A DNA stretch of 64,000 bases, taken from assembly GCA_001603805.1 (NCBI GenBank), contig LUZY01000013.1, positions 598,723 to 662,722 on the forward strand, read 5' to 3'. The stretch comes from Deferribacterales bacterium Deferri_01. GTDB lineage: Bacteria > Chrysiogenota > Deferribacteres > Deferribacterales > Geovibrionaceae. The notes under the pieces were generated by a model. That model worked only from the letters and a program-made list of their open reading frames with translations, ran no database searches and was not told where the DNA came from. The position numbers and the translations under genes are program-made. Of the stretch, positions 36,498 to 45,397 are shown in pieces; position 1 is the first letter of the stretch; each line of letters opens with the position of its first letter.

Positions 36498-39451
36498 TGA
36501 AAAACCTTGATAATAAAAGCAATATAGCCCTTGTGGCATCGGCGGGAACAGGCAAAACATTCAACCTTTCCCTTCGTTATATAAATCTTCTCCTCAGCGG
36601 CGCACAGATGGAGCAGATTCTCTGCCTTACCTTCACAGTTAAGGCCACAGCGGAGATGCAGGAGAGAATCATTCAGGTTCTCAACGCACTGGCAGACGGC
36701 AACAGGGCGGACTTCAAAGGAGAGCGGCAGATACTTCGTGAGCATAACAGTCTTACAGATGAAGAACTTGAAAAAAGAGCCCGTCCTGTGCGGGACTATG
36801 TGCTTAAAAACTTTTCCCAGATGCGGATACGCACCATAGATTCATTTATAAACAGGATTATTTCCCAGTTTCCCTTCGAGGCGAATGTGCGCCCGGGGTT
36901 TTCAATTATTCAGGATAAGGAAAAGGAAGAGCTTGAGGCAGAAGCCTTTTTTAGCACATATAATCTGTTTTCAGCCGACATGGGCGACATGCTCAAGAAA
37001 GCTGCCCGTGCCCTTGAGCAGACCCCGAAAACCCTGATGGATGAGATCCGCAAACAGCAGTCGAATTTTGAAAATCAACTTATAGGTTTACCGGAGCTGG
37101 CAGAAAAATATAAGACAGATGCAGACTTCTTCGCAAATCTGACTAACCGGCTTAATCACCACAGAAAACAAGCTGTTGAAGCTTCAATAAAATTCGGAAC
37201 AGAGCTTTTACAGTCAAAGCTAAACGGAAATCAGAAAAAACAGGCTGAAGGCCTGGCAGTATCAGGCAATCTGAAAAAAATAACAGATACTGCTCTTTAC
37301 TGCAACTGCGACCCGATCAGTGGTTATTTCAAAAGCTTCGACTACAACGAACAGCAACTGAAGACGTATTATGAAGTCATTGAAAACACCGGTAAATTCC
37401 TTGAAGCGAAAGGTGAAATGCTTGTCCGTTTGGCGGTTAAGTTTTACACCATGTTTTTTACAGAAGTGGAACGGATTAAACGTGTAAGAAATGTGCTGAC
37501 CTTTTCCGATATCACAATGAAAGCATACAGTATGCTGGTTGAGAACAATATAGCAGAGGATACGGAATACCTTTATTTCCGTCTGGACGGCAGAATACTC
37601 CACATACTAATAGATGAGTTTCAGGATACCAGCCTTGCCCAATGGAAGATTCTTGAGCCGCTTGTTCAGCAGGCCCTTGCCGGAGTCGGTCAGCAGGATG
37701 CTGTGAAATCATTCTTTTACGTCGGAGACCCTAAACAGACTCTTTATAGGTTCAGGGGCGGAGAAAGCAGGCTTTTTGACACTGTAACAGAGAGCTACAG
37801 TGATTTTATAAACGAACAGAAACTTGATGTAAACTACAGAAGTGCGAAAGCAGTGATGGATTTCGCCAATGTTCTTTTTGACAGGTTTAAAGACGAAACT
37901 TTCAAATATTCCGAACAAACCGGACATAGTGATGAAAGCGGACGTGTTTCTGTGGAAATAATTGAGAAAGATACTAACCAGGAATACATGCTTAAATGCG
38001 TTGAAGACCTCATGAAACGAGGATTCAGAGCATCTGATATTGCAGTTCTCACCGAAACGAACAGCAAGGCGGACTCCTGCACCGAATATCTTAATGAAAA
38101 CGGGATCCCGGCACGGAGCGAAACGAGACAAAAGCTCACAGACTCAGCACCGTTCAAAATAATAATGAACATTTTCAACCACATATTCTACGGTGACAGT
38201 CTGAACGCATTCGCCTTCCATATGACAGAACCGGCAGTAAGCACTGTTGAAGAAGCAGCCAAGGAAGGCTTTTGCGAAAAGATTCAGGCAGAGCTGGCAG
38301 AGTTTGCCGAAGAGGTAAACGGACTGAACGGTCAGGCAGCCTTCACCAGAGCTGTAAATGAGTTTTTTCTGGCAGAACGCTTTGAAGGAGACGCAAACTT
38401 CAAAAAGCTGTGTGACATAGCAGTCAGCCTCCCTGTAACTGCTAATCTCCCTGCTTTCTTTGAGGAGTTTAAACGCAGGGCAGAATCTGAAAATGCTCTC
38501 TCCGCAGGCAAGTCTGAAGCTGTTACAGTCATGACCATTCACAAGTCAAAAGGACTTGAGTTTGAGGCGGTCATTATATCTGATCTTGAAATAAGAACAA
38601 AGCCTGACGCAAACAGCACAAGAATGATATTTTACTCCGAAAGCGATTCAATGCTTGCTGACAGCATAATTTTCAACCATGGCGAAAAGCTCAACGGATT
38701 TGTGAGCGGCAGTTTCGCAGAAGCTTACGAAGCTGAGGAAAAAGCTGTCTACCACGACAGGCTGAACCTGCTTTATGTTGCTGTCACCAGAGCTAAAAGA
38801 GAACTTTACATCCCCATAAAGGAAACTCCCTCAAAAAATACGCTGGAACAGCTGATAACCGGCAATATAGAAATCCCCTGCTCTTTCGGCATACCTTATA
38901 CAAAATCCTTCACCCCCAAGACTGAAGAGAAGAAACGGAGAACGGAAAAATTTGAGCCCCGCCCGATTCCGGAATACCCGATTACGGAAGAGAGTGCAGA
39001 CTTTTATGGCGAAAAGTTCGGGACTGCACTCCATGAGGCTATTTTCCTTGGGGTTGATTTTAATGAAGCTGAAGCAGAAGAAACAAGCCGCTTCTCTGTG
39101 ATGAAACACTCTCCTTACCTTACTGATGAGGACGGGGAAAGAATAAAAAACTATCTTCTGCTGCTGTATTTCGATCCGCTTTTCAGAACAATCATCGCTG
39201 ATGCTGAAATATTCAGAGAAAGAAGCTTTTTTGACGGCACAGGTATAAAGACTGTGGATTTTTATTCAGTGACAGAGGACGCCGTATGGTGTCTCGACTT
39301 TAAAACAGGTGACATAAAGCCCCACATGGCTGAATATACTGAACAAATAAACGAATATGCCGGAATATTAAGCGCACTTTATAAAAAACCGGTCAAAAAA
39401 TATCTTGTAAACTTCGTTTCCGGTTTGCTGGAATGGGTTGAGATTAAATAA
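36497..39451 (+). CDS. AddA-like UvrD/RecB helicase-nuclease
   Basis: A 984-residue SF1 helicase of the UvrD/RecB type. Walker A reads ASAGTGKT near residue 13, DEFQDTSLAQW is the Walker B region near 373, and later motifs VMTIHKSKGLEFEAV and LLYVAVTRAKREL are present. The C terminus carries a RecB-type nuclease core with DFKTGD and QINEYAG, so it is an AddA-like rather than a plain UvrD protein. It is coupled by TAATG to the AddB-like gene. Together they would resect DNA ends for RecA loading. No recA or recD is in the window. Confidence 0.88.
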   Translation: MKNLDNKSNIALVASAGTGKTFNLSLRYINLLLSGAQMEQILCLTFTVKATAEMQERIIQVLNALADGNRADFKGERQILREHNSLTDEELEKRARPVRDYVLKNFSQMRIRTIDSFINRIISQFPFEANVRPGFSIIQDKEKEELEAEAFFSTYNLFSADMGDMLKKAARALEQTPKTLMDEIRKQQSNFENQLIGLPELAEKYKTDADFFANLTNRLNHHRKQAVEASIKFGTELLQSKLNGNQKKQAEGLAVSGNLKKITDTALYCNCDPISGYFKSFDYNEQQLKTYYEVIENTGKFLEAKGEMLVRLAVKFYTMFFTEVERIKRVRNVLTFSDITMKAYSMLVENNIAEDTEYLYFRLDGRILHILIDEFQDTSLAQWKILEPLVQQALAGVGQQDAVKSFFYVGDPKQTLYRFRGGESRLFDTVTESYSDFINEQKLDVNYRSAKAVMDFANVLFDRFKDETFKYSEQTGHSDESGRVSVEIIEKDTNQEYMLKCVEDLMKRGFRASDIAVLTETNSKADSCTEYLNENGIPARSETRQKLTDSAPFKIIMNIFNHIFYGDSLNAFAFHMTEPAVSTVEEAAKEGFCEKIQAELAEFAEEVNGLNGQAAFTRAVNEFFLAERFEGDANFKKLCDIAVSLPVTANLPAFFEEFKRRAESENALSAGKSEAVTVMTIHKSKGLEFEAVIISDLEIRTKPDANSTRMIFYSESDSMLADSIIFNHGEKLNGFVSGSFAEAYEAEEKAVYHDRLNLLYVAVTRAKRELYIPIKETPSKNTLEQLITGNIEIPCSFGIPYTKSFTPKTEEKKRRTEKFEPRPIPEYPITEESADFYGEKFGTALHEAIFLGVDFNEAEAEETSRFSVMKHSPYLTDEDGERIKNYLLLLYFDPLFRTIIADAEIFRERSFFDGTGIKTVDFYSVTEDAVWCLDFKTGDIKPHMAEYTEQINEYAGILSALYKKPVKKYLVNFVSGLLEWVEIK

Positions 39452-39453
39452 CC

Positions 39454-40236
39454 CTAGTCATTCCAGATATACGCCGCCATTGATATAATTCCATAGGCGA
39501 TTTCATCGTGAATCTTTTCCGCAACACCGCTTTCAGACATTCCTAAACCTATAAAAAGCGGATTAATATGGTCAGGCGTGGGATGGTTATGCTTGGCTTC
39601 CGGTGCGCTTGCCATGTAGTCCAGCAGCTTTTCACGCTCTCCCGCTGCAAGCATATTTTCAAGCCATTTATCAAACTCTTCAGCATATGGGACAGGTTCG
39701 GACACAGCAGGATAGTTCCCAAAATCATAGAGGTTATGGGTTGCACTGCCGCTGCATATTACAAGAACACCCTCTTCCCTCAATGATTTCAGTCTTTTGC
39801 CTGTTTCATGAAGCTCAGCCGGTGAGGCGCCTCTTTTTATGGAAAGCTGGAAAGATGGAATATCCGCATCAGGGTACATGCACATAAGAGGAACCCATGC
39901 TCCGTGATCAAGTCCTCTCTCGGCTTTTCGGCATTCTATTCCACCGTTGTTAAGAATTTCAGCTGTTTTTAAAGCCAACTCTGGAAAACCTGCCGGATTA
40001 TATTTGAGTTCATAAAAGCGGCGTGGAAAACCGTAAAAGTCATAAATTGTTTCCATTGAAGGTGAGACAGAAACCATGTGAACAGGCGGCTCCCAGTGTG
40101 CAGAAACGCATATTACCGCTTTAGGGCGGGGAAGCTTAGTGCCGAGTGTGCGGAAGAAGTCCGCAGCTTTTGTTCCGTCATCAAGAATTATAGGCGCACC
40201 GTGAGATATAAATATAACAGGCAAGATATTTTTCAT
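39454..40236 (-). CDS. LigB/DODA-type extradiol dioxygenase family protein
   Basis: A 260-residue non-haem metal enzyme of the LigB superfamily, similar to the YgiD/DODA proteins that open aromatic rings such as DOPA. Metal-ligand segments are visible: the ISHGAPI at the N terminus, SAHWEPP near residue 45, and GLDHGAWVPL near 108; a second SGSATHNL block lies near 165. The substrate in this organism is unknown. It converges on the AddA-like gene with two bases between stops and is monocistronic. Confidence 0.87.
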   Translation of the reverse strand: MKNILPVIFISHGAPIILDDGTKAADFFRTLGTKLPRPKAVICVSAHWEPPVHMVSVSPSMETIYDFYGFPRRFYELKYNPAGFPELALKTAEILNNGGIECRKAERGLDHGAWVPLMCMYPDADIPSFQLSIKRGASPAELHETGKRLKSLREEGVLVICSGSATHNLYDFGNYPAVSEPVPYAEEFDKWLENMLAAGEREKLLDYMASAPEAKHNHPTPDHINPLFIGLGMSESGVAEKIHDEIAYGIISMAAYIWND

Positions 40237-40286
40237 ATGTCATTCTCCATCGTCTTAAACATATAAAAAACATATGATATAAACAA

Positions 40287-40443
40287 GGAAAAAAGGAAGG
40301 GGGCGCATCGCTGCACCCCCAGGACAGTATTTACGTGATTTTTCAACCACGCTTTCGACGCCGTTGTCAATGTTTCCCCTGCTGCCGCAATTTAAAACTT
40401 ACGCCCTCCGTGTTCGGGAGAGGCGGCACGGGCTGAAATCCTT
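40287..40443 (-). ncRNA. Candidate structured RNA with its own terminator
   Basis: The stretch between the stop of the 40444-40857 gene and a strong terminator is not coding but has structure on the - strand. TGCCGC/GCGGCA (40423-40428 with 40383-40388) encloses a smaller hairpin. A seven-base stem at 40334-40351 is closed by a GAAA tetraloop, which forms only in the - strand transcript. The last hairpin at 40299-40320 (GGGGG/CCCCC arms) runs into a T-rich tract on the - strand. It could be a 3'-derived small RNA, a 6S-like RNA or an untranslated region. I did not recognise a known family. Confidence 0.45.
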
Positions 40444-40857
40444 TTAAAGATTTCTGAAACGAAGAAGAAGCTCTCGGATTCTTTTTGAATAATCCTCTCC
40501 GATTCCGTTTTCTGACAGTCTTTTCATGCGTTCTATCTGATAATCCACATATTCCGCAAAACTCAGACCACCTTCGGCGAAATCCGCTTCTGCCATATCT
40601 GAAAAAGGAAAAGAAACCTTGCGCTGCTCTGCCGCTGTTTTAGGCAGTTCTATCAGAACAAGATGCAGATAGTTAAGCTCTTTCATATTGATCTCATCAT
40701 CTGCTACAAGGTCAATGAGTCTGGTTATTACCTCTGCGGGAAAGTCTTCAGGATACCTGTAAACTCTGTCGCAGTACCTTATCTCTGATACAGGGATAAG
40801 CCTTGCCTTACGCCTCTCTTTAACAAGTGTTGTTTTAACATCTTCGGCGGTTTGCAT
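40444..40857 (-). CDS. Hypothetical protein
   Basis: Unrecognised 137-residue, largely helical and charged protein, probably cytoplasmic. Several LIDLVADDEINMKELNYLHL-like helices and a C-terminal RIRELLLRFRNL helix are visible. The ATG used has a weak AGGG site nine bases upstream; a longer frame begins 51 bases earlier with no ribosome site. The candidate structured RNA lies directly downstream. Confidence 0.55.
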   Translation of the reverse strand: MQTAEDVKTTLVKERRKARLIPVSEIRYCDRVYRYPEDFPAEVITRLIDLVADDEINMKELNYLHLVLIELPKTAAEQRKVSFPFSDMAEADFAEGGLSFAEYVDYQIERMKRLSENGIGEDYSKRIRELLLRFRNL

Positions 40858-40944
40858 CGTTTTACCCTGCCCTTTTTCAGTCTTATATTGTTCAAAAGCA
40901 GGAATCATGCCAAAAAAATCAGGAAAAAATTACCATTGGAGCTG

Positions 40945-40985
40945 CAAAAAGGAAGGGCTCCTGCGGAATAAATCCGAGGAGCCCC
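40945..40985 (-). terminator. Terminator of the 61-residue gene
   Basis: GGGCTCCT and CGGA pair with TCCG and GGAGCCC around AATAAA-type loop bases, followed on the - strand by a T-rich tract. A second perfect hairpin, CGGCTTT/AAAGCCG at 40994-41011, sits between the gene and this terminator. Confidence 0.75.
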
Positions 40986-41062
40986 TTAACCCGCGGCTTT
41001 ATACAAAGCCGTATAACTCATTCTACCATTCAAGGTAATTCAGATGCATATATCACTATATG

Positions 41063-41248
41063 TCAGATCAATCTTTTAGCTTTAGTCAGAACAGTTTCAA
41101 GATCTTCAGCCAGTCTGTTTACAACAGCGCAGCCATCCGGCTCCTGTGAAGCAATTTCCCTGCATTTTGCAAGAACCCTTTCGAGCCGGTCAATTGGGGC
41201 GGAGCTTTTTATATCATCATTCAAAGTATCTTCTTCAAACCGGTGCAT
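41063..41248 (-). CDS. Small hypothetical protein with a structured leader
   Basis: Unrecognised 61-residue charged protein with one long amphipathic helix (about residues 20-60) and no membrane segment. GGGAG lies about eight bases before the ATG. The leader holds a folded element 18 bases upstream and the 3' end has two hairpins, so this short gene has unusually elaborate untranslated regions for its size. Confidence 0.5.
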   Translation of the reverse strand: MHRFEEDTLNDDIKSSAPIDRLERVLAKCREIASQEPDGCAVVNRLAEDLETVLTKAKRLI

Positions 41249-41266
41249 GACACATCTCCCGTCTTT

Positions 41267-41315
41267 ACCTAATCGGTTGCCGGGTCCATGTCTTAAGCAC
41301 CCTAGCCGAACAGGT
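41267..41315 (-). promoter_or_regulatory. Structured 5' leader element, riboswitch-like
   Basis: In the - strand transcript the 49 bases form nested pairs: ACCT with AGGT outside, then CGG with CCG across a symmetric three-base internal loop, then GGGT with ACCC, leaving a 13-base apical loop. It ends 18 bases before the start codon of the 61-residue gene, near its ribosome site. No known riboswitch class was recognised. Confidence 0.4.
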
Positions 41316-41433
41316 GTTCAGTTACTAACACTCATAAGGTAAAATGCGGGTAAAGAACGGCGGTTTGAAACAGAAATACTTATAAAAAGTGAAAAAATGA
41401 TATTTATCCCATAAAAAGCACGGAACAATTTTC

Positions 41434-41733
41434 CTACAGGTCTATTTTTTCCATCACACTCTCAACTTTCCGGCTCATTCCTGTTTCCCTGTTTCTGCGG
41501 TAATCCATCTTAATAGCTATTGATATACGGCTGCAGTCTCCAAGCTCTTCCACTGCGGAATTGATAACCCCAAGCACATCAGACGGTTTATCCCCTTCGA
41601 TTATTGTGCCCATAGGCGTAAGCCGCCACTCAAGACCACTGTTTTTAATAACCTTAACCGCCCTGGCAACATACTCGGACACACTTTCTCCTTCACCCAG
41701 CGGTGTTATGGATACAAAAGCCATAGCGCTCAT
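41434..41733 (-). CDS. MTH1187/YkoF-type thiamine-binding-like protein
   Basis: A 99-residue cytoplasmic protein of the MTH1187 family (DUF77, YqgV/YkoF-like). The ferredoxin-like fold is suggested by an initial VSITPLGEGESVSEYV strand-turn and the central GLEWRLTPMGTIIEGD segment. Family members bind thiamine or related ligands, but their role is poorly known. AGGAGG lies seven bases before the ATG. It is a single gene. Confidence 0.85.
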   Translation of the reverse strand: MSAMAFVSITPLGEGESVSEYVARAVKVIKNSGLEWRLTPMGTIIEGDKPSDVLGVINSAVEELGDCSRISIAIKMDYRRNRETGMSRKVESVMEKIDL

Positions 41734-41802
41734 GATACGCCTCCTTTATTTTTCTCAACTTTGCTGATAGTATAAACTTAATTTAATGTAATGAGGAAAT
41801 AA

Positions 41803-42669
41803 ATGACTGAAAAAAAACGGATCAACGTAAACTTCTTTAATATAGAATCACAGGAGGACGGGGTTTTCATGACCCTTTCCGAAAAACTTTCCACCCTTTT
41901 TGACAGCGGCATGGACTACGGCTTTTTTGAAACAAAAAGCCGGGAAATAATGTTCAAACTGTTTGAATCATTTGAGGTTAACAGTTATCCCGCCTACCTT
42001 TTCGGACTCATAAAAGAGAAATCAAACTGGCCTGTGTGGTATGACAGAAACGGAGAACTGAGCGAGGTTCCGCTCAACTCCGGTACTCTGGGCGACATAA
42101 CCTATGGTCTCGCACTCCCGCAGGACAGACTTATCCTCACCGCATCAGGCACAGCAGGCAAAGGTGCTTTTACGGAGTTTCTCCGGTGGCTGGCAGATGA
42201 CAATACTGTTATTCTTGACCCTGTCTTCATAAACGACGCCTACAATAAAATACAAAACTGGGAAGTTTTCAGAAAATTTGAACTAAGTGTTGAAGCCCCC
42301 ACGGCGGATTTTGTTGATACTGTTCTCACCAGCGAATCAGGACGTGAACTCGGTTCGATCATGGGTACTCTGGAAGGACTGAAAATGGATATAACCGTCA
42401 GCATGGGCAACACAAAGGGGAGCATGTCCGCACCTCAGCTTAAGGCGCTTCTCGGAGGGATTCTCTCAGATAACTATGCCAGAAAGCTCACAATCACAGG
42501 CAAAGGGTTTGAGGACGAAGCAAGCGAAAGCATAGATGTAATGAGCGCAAAACTTAAATACTCGGCGGATGTTGCAGTAAGCAAAACATACCTTAGCCCC
42601 GATGAGGCCCGCACAGCTTTTCTTGAAGGATATTACAATAACCAGCAGTATCTTGTGAAAGAGGACTAA
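41803..42669 (+). CDS. Uncharacterised protein, DUF6731/RexA-like layout suspected
   Basis: A 288-residue, probably cytoplasmic protein with no firm family match. It starts with a KRINVNFFNIESQ strand, then a helix region, then a GLIKEKSNWPVWYDRNGEL segment and a PQDRLILTASGTAGKG strand. The second half has alternating strands and helices with AGSIMGTLEGLKMDI and a NYARKLTITGKGFED segment. This resembles the outline of DUF6731 and RexA-like defence proteins, but only by outline. It sits alone, with a strong AGGA site eight bases before the ATG and a convergent neighbour sharing its stop codon. Confidence 0.5.
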   Translation: MTEKKRINVNFFNIESQEDGVFMTLSEKLSTLFDSGMDYGFFETKSREIMFKLFESFEVNSYPAYLFGLIKEKSNWPVWYDRNGELSEVPLNSGTLGDITYGLALPQDRLILTASGTAGKGAFTEFLRWLADDNTVILDPVFINDAYNKIQNWEVFRKFELSVEAPTADFVDTVLTSESGRELGSIMGTLEGLKMDITVSMGNTKGSMSAPQLKALLGGILSDNYARKLTITGKGFEDEASESIDVMSAKLKYSADVAVSKTYLSPDEARTAFLEGYYNNQQYLVKED

Positions 42670-44069
42670 CGGACTATCTCCGGTTTTTCATTCTTAATAT
42701 GATGCAGGACAGCGTTAAAACCTTTGGCGGCGGTTTTAAAGTTTCCCTCCTGCACATTTGAATCGCTGACCTCACGTCCGTAGACTGAACCCTCGAATGA
42801 GTTTTTTATCACTCTGGCAAGGAAAGCCGTGCATGCTGTTCTGTCCGGTTTTCTGTTTGAATTCATACACTTTTCCAGAATATCAGGCAGCTCCTCCTGA
42901 CTTTTGCACCTGTGAACAAGGGGAAGCTCATCGAAAAACATATCTGCAAAAACAACCGCAGGAGTGCCTGTCAGTGCTGCCTGATAAGCCACTGTTCCGG
43001 AAACAGTGATAACGGCGAATGCTCCCGCCATAAGTTCCCAGTTGTCTGCCTCAGGATGAACAAGAATAGCATTGGGCAGATCATTTACAGCATTGTAAAA
43101 CTCCCTGACCCTGTCACCTACCGCCTGTGGATGTTCCTTGACAACCACCACGGCGTCCGCAGGTATTGAGCGGGCGATATTCTGGATTATATGGAACTGA
43201 TCCGAATTGTACGCTCCTAAAAGATCGATGCTTGCTTCCGGCTGCATATGAAGATTATATACGCAGTATTTCATACCGCTGAGAAAAGAGATATCTTTTG
43301 AAAGACGAAGTCTTTTCAGCCTTTTGGCATTATTGCGGCGAAAGATGCGCTGATCAAACAGATAATCAAGATCCGGGCGGGTCATGTCCTTATCACGATG
43401 AAACATCATATATGACAGATGTTTTGCAAATTTACGCATATTTTTTGCACTGAAAAGAGCGTAGTCACGCATTCTGTGAGCATAATCAGGCACAGGGCGG
43501 CGGCTGACAAATTCATCATAAAAAGCTTCTGCTGTCTCAAGGTCCGAGTCGAATGCCGGATTATCCAGAAAAAGCCTGTCCTGAAATAAGCCTTTGAAAA
43601 AAGTAAACCTGCCGTTTGGGATCCTTGTGGTCGCAGGAACAAGGTAAGGGATACCGCATTTTTCCGCCGCAGCTGATGCGGCAGCTTCCGCAGCCCACGT
43701 CACCTCACCGAATATGACATCCAGCCCGTTGTCTGTAATAAACTTCTTTATCATAGAATAAGCAGCGGCAATATAAGGATAGCTTTTTTCACGGGGTTTC
43801 CGGCGCAAGAGACGGTCGGACATTATTATTGCCGATGCCTTGTACGGCGAATATTCTTCCATCTCAATAACAGAGGAAATGTCAGTATCATTATTTGCTG
43901 AAGCGGAAGAAAGATTCAGTATTCTGCTGTCCTCAACACCTTTTGATTTGAGAAAGTTTATCCAGTCGGGGTCTCCGGTGGCGATCCAGTAGGTGTCTGC
44001 ATCAATATACTGAGAAATTCCGTAAAAAGTTTCCGTTCTTAAATAACTGACAACAAATGCCGCTTTCAC
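42666..44069 (-). CDS. Capsule/surface-glycan biosynthesis protein (KpsS/Capsule_synth-like)
   Basis: A 467-residue protein resembling capsule polysaccharide glycosyltransferases such as the KpsS/KpsC and Capsule_synth proteins. The C-terminal half has the sugar-nucleotide GT-B signature VVVKEHPQAVGDR and ITVSGTVAYQAALTGTPAVVF. The N-terminal half is divergent. It overlaps the flippase gene by four bases, so the two belong to one glycan operon. Its stop codon overlaps that of the convergent + gene. The sugar transferred cannot be told. Confidence 0.75.
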   Translation of the reverse strand: MKAAFVVSYLRTETFYGISQYIDADTYWIATGDPDWINFLKSKGVEDSRILNLSSASANNDTDISSVIEMEEYSPYKASAIIMSDRLLRRKPREKSYPYIAAAYSMIKKFITDNGLDVIFGEVTWAAEAAASAAAEKCGIPYLVPATTRIPNGRFTFFKGLFQDRLFLDNPAFDSDLETAEAFYDEFVSRRPVPDYAHRMRDYALFSAKNMRKFAKHLSYMMFHRDKDMTRPDLDYLFDQRIFRRNNAKRLKRLRLSKDISFLSGMKYCVYNLHMQPEASIDLLGAYNSDQFHIIQNIARSIPADAVVVVKEHPQAVGDRVREFYNAVNDLPNAILVHPEADNWELMAGAFAVITVSGTVAYQAALTGTPAVVFADMFFDELPLVHRCKSQEELPDILEKCMNSNRKPDRTACTAFLARVIKNSFEGSVYGREVSDSNVQEGNFKTAAKGFNAVLHHIKNEKPEIVR

Positions 44070-45331
44070 ATGCCGCTCCTGCGGACATCATAAAGGAGTC
44101 CGCTTTTAATAATATATATAGTAAGAAAAAGGCTGTAAGCCGCTTCTGATGAAACAAGCGCAAGCGCTGCCCCCTTTTCTGAAAACGCAGGAATAAGCAG
44201 AAAAGAGAGGAGGAGTCCAAGCATTTTCGCACCGATAGTCAGATTAAGAAAAGCCTTACCTCTGTCAAAGCACACCAATGTCTGCGCTCCCATTATATTG
44301 TTAAGTGTGAAAAAGAAAAGATAAACAGCAAGCATCCGCAAAACAGGTACGCTCGGCATAAATTCTTCGCCCAGAACAAGCCTTACGCCGAAATCTGAGA
44401 AAATAAAAATCACCGCTGCAAGAACCGCCGAAAAAGCTGTTACGGCGACGCCCGCCTTTTTGATAAAGATAAACCATTCAGCCTTTGATCTCGCCGCTGT
44501 TCTGCGGGAGTGCGGGAAAATTGCCTGAAAAACAGGGGAAAGCATAGCCCGCACAGCATCCATAAGCTTCTCCGCCGAGCCGTAAAATCCAACTGCGGCA
44601 TCCCCTGCCATGAAGCCAAGGATAAGGGTATTGGTGATCTTGGCGAAATTATCTGTCATTGCTTTGGCAAAATAGATGAAGCCTTCCCTAAGCCCTCTCA
44701 ATACTTCACTGAAAACAGGGGGTACAAAGGAAAGTCCGAATTTTGCATACACAGTCCAGATACCGTAAGCACCTGCCAGAGTGTAGGCGATGAAATTCGC
44801 AGCTGGAACAAGCTCATAATCCGCAACGGTTCTGACAGTGAGGAAAATAAGAAGAAGATACCCTGCCTTAACCGAAACAAGACAGTAAGCAATAAACTTC
44901 ATCCGCTCCATTCCTCTGTAAAACCATGAGGGAATGAGGATCTGTCCGCAGATCATCCCGAAACTCAGCAGGATAAGCTGACGCTCCTCACGGAACTTAT
45001 CCACAGAAACAGTAAGAATCAGAATAATTATAAATCCGATACCGCCAAGAATCAGTTTGCCCGCCATAACATTGTGAAATATTGCGGATAACCGTTTTTT
45101 ATCATGCTGATTTTCGGCTATCTGAATTGTTCCCCACATGTCATAACCGTAATCCACAAGGAATATAAAATATGTAATAAGTGACTGGGCTAAGATAACA
45201 AGACCATATTTTGATGGACCCAAAACACGGACAAGATAAGGAACGGCGGCTAAAGATATTGCATATGTAATAAGCTGAAGAATAAACAGGGAAGATGCGT
45301 TGGAGAATATCCGTTTTGCGTCCGATTTCAT
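44066..45331 (-). CDS. Polysaccharide flippase (Wzx type)
   Basis: A 421-residue membrane transporter with about 12 to 14 hydrophobic segments and the oligosaccharide-flippase pattern (SLFILQLITYAISLAAVPYL near the start, then YGLVILAQS). It would flip lipid-linked sugars across the inner membrane. It is the first gene of the pair with the capsule-type protein. No clear ribosome site precedes its ATG. Confidence 0.85.
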   Translation of the reverse strand: MKSDAKRIFSNASSLFILQLITYAISLAAVPYLVRVLGPSKYGLVILAQSLITYFIFLVDYGYDMWGTIQIAENQHDKKRLSAIFHNVMAGKLILGGIGFIIILILTVSVDKFREERQLILLSFGMICGQILIPSWFYRGMERMKFIAYCLVSVKAGYLLLIFLTVRTVADYELVPAANFIAYTLAGAYGIWTVYAKFGLSFVPPVFSEVLRGLREGFIYFAKAMTDNFAKITNTLILGFMAGDAAVGFYGSAEKLMDAVRAMLSPVFQAIFPHSRRTAARSKAEWFIFIKKAGVAVTAFSAVLAAVIFIFSDFGVRLVLGEEFMPSVPVLRMLAVYLFFFTLNNIMGAQTLVCFDRGKAFLNLTIGAKMLGLLLSFLLIPAFSEKGAALALVSSEAAYSLFLTIYIIKSGLLYDVRRSGM

Positions 45332-45397
45332 GAAAATGAGATTATATCAGAAACCTGCGGCAGTCAATATACCTCACACACTCTTCATTAATAGAGG

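Noticed and set aside
41260-41320. SAM-I riboswitch upstream of the 61-residue gene
   Set aside because: A CCCGGCAACC string is present but the other conserved blocks and their order are missing.
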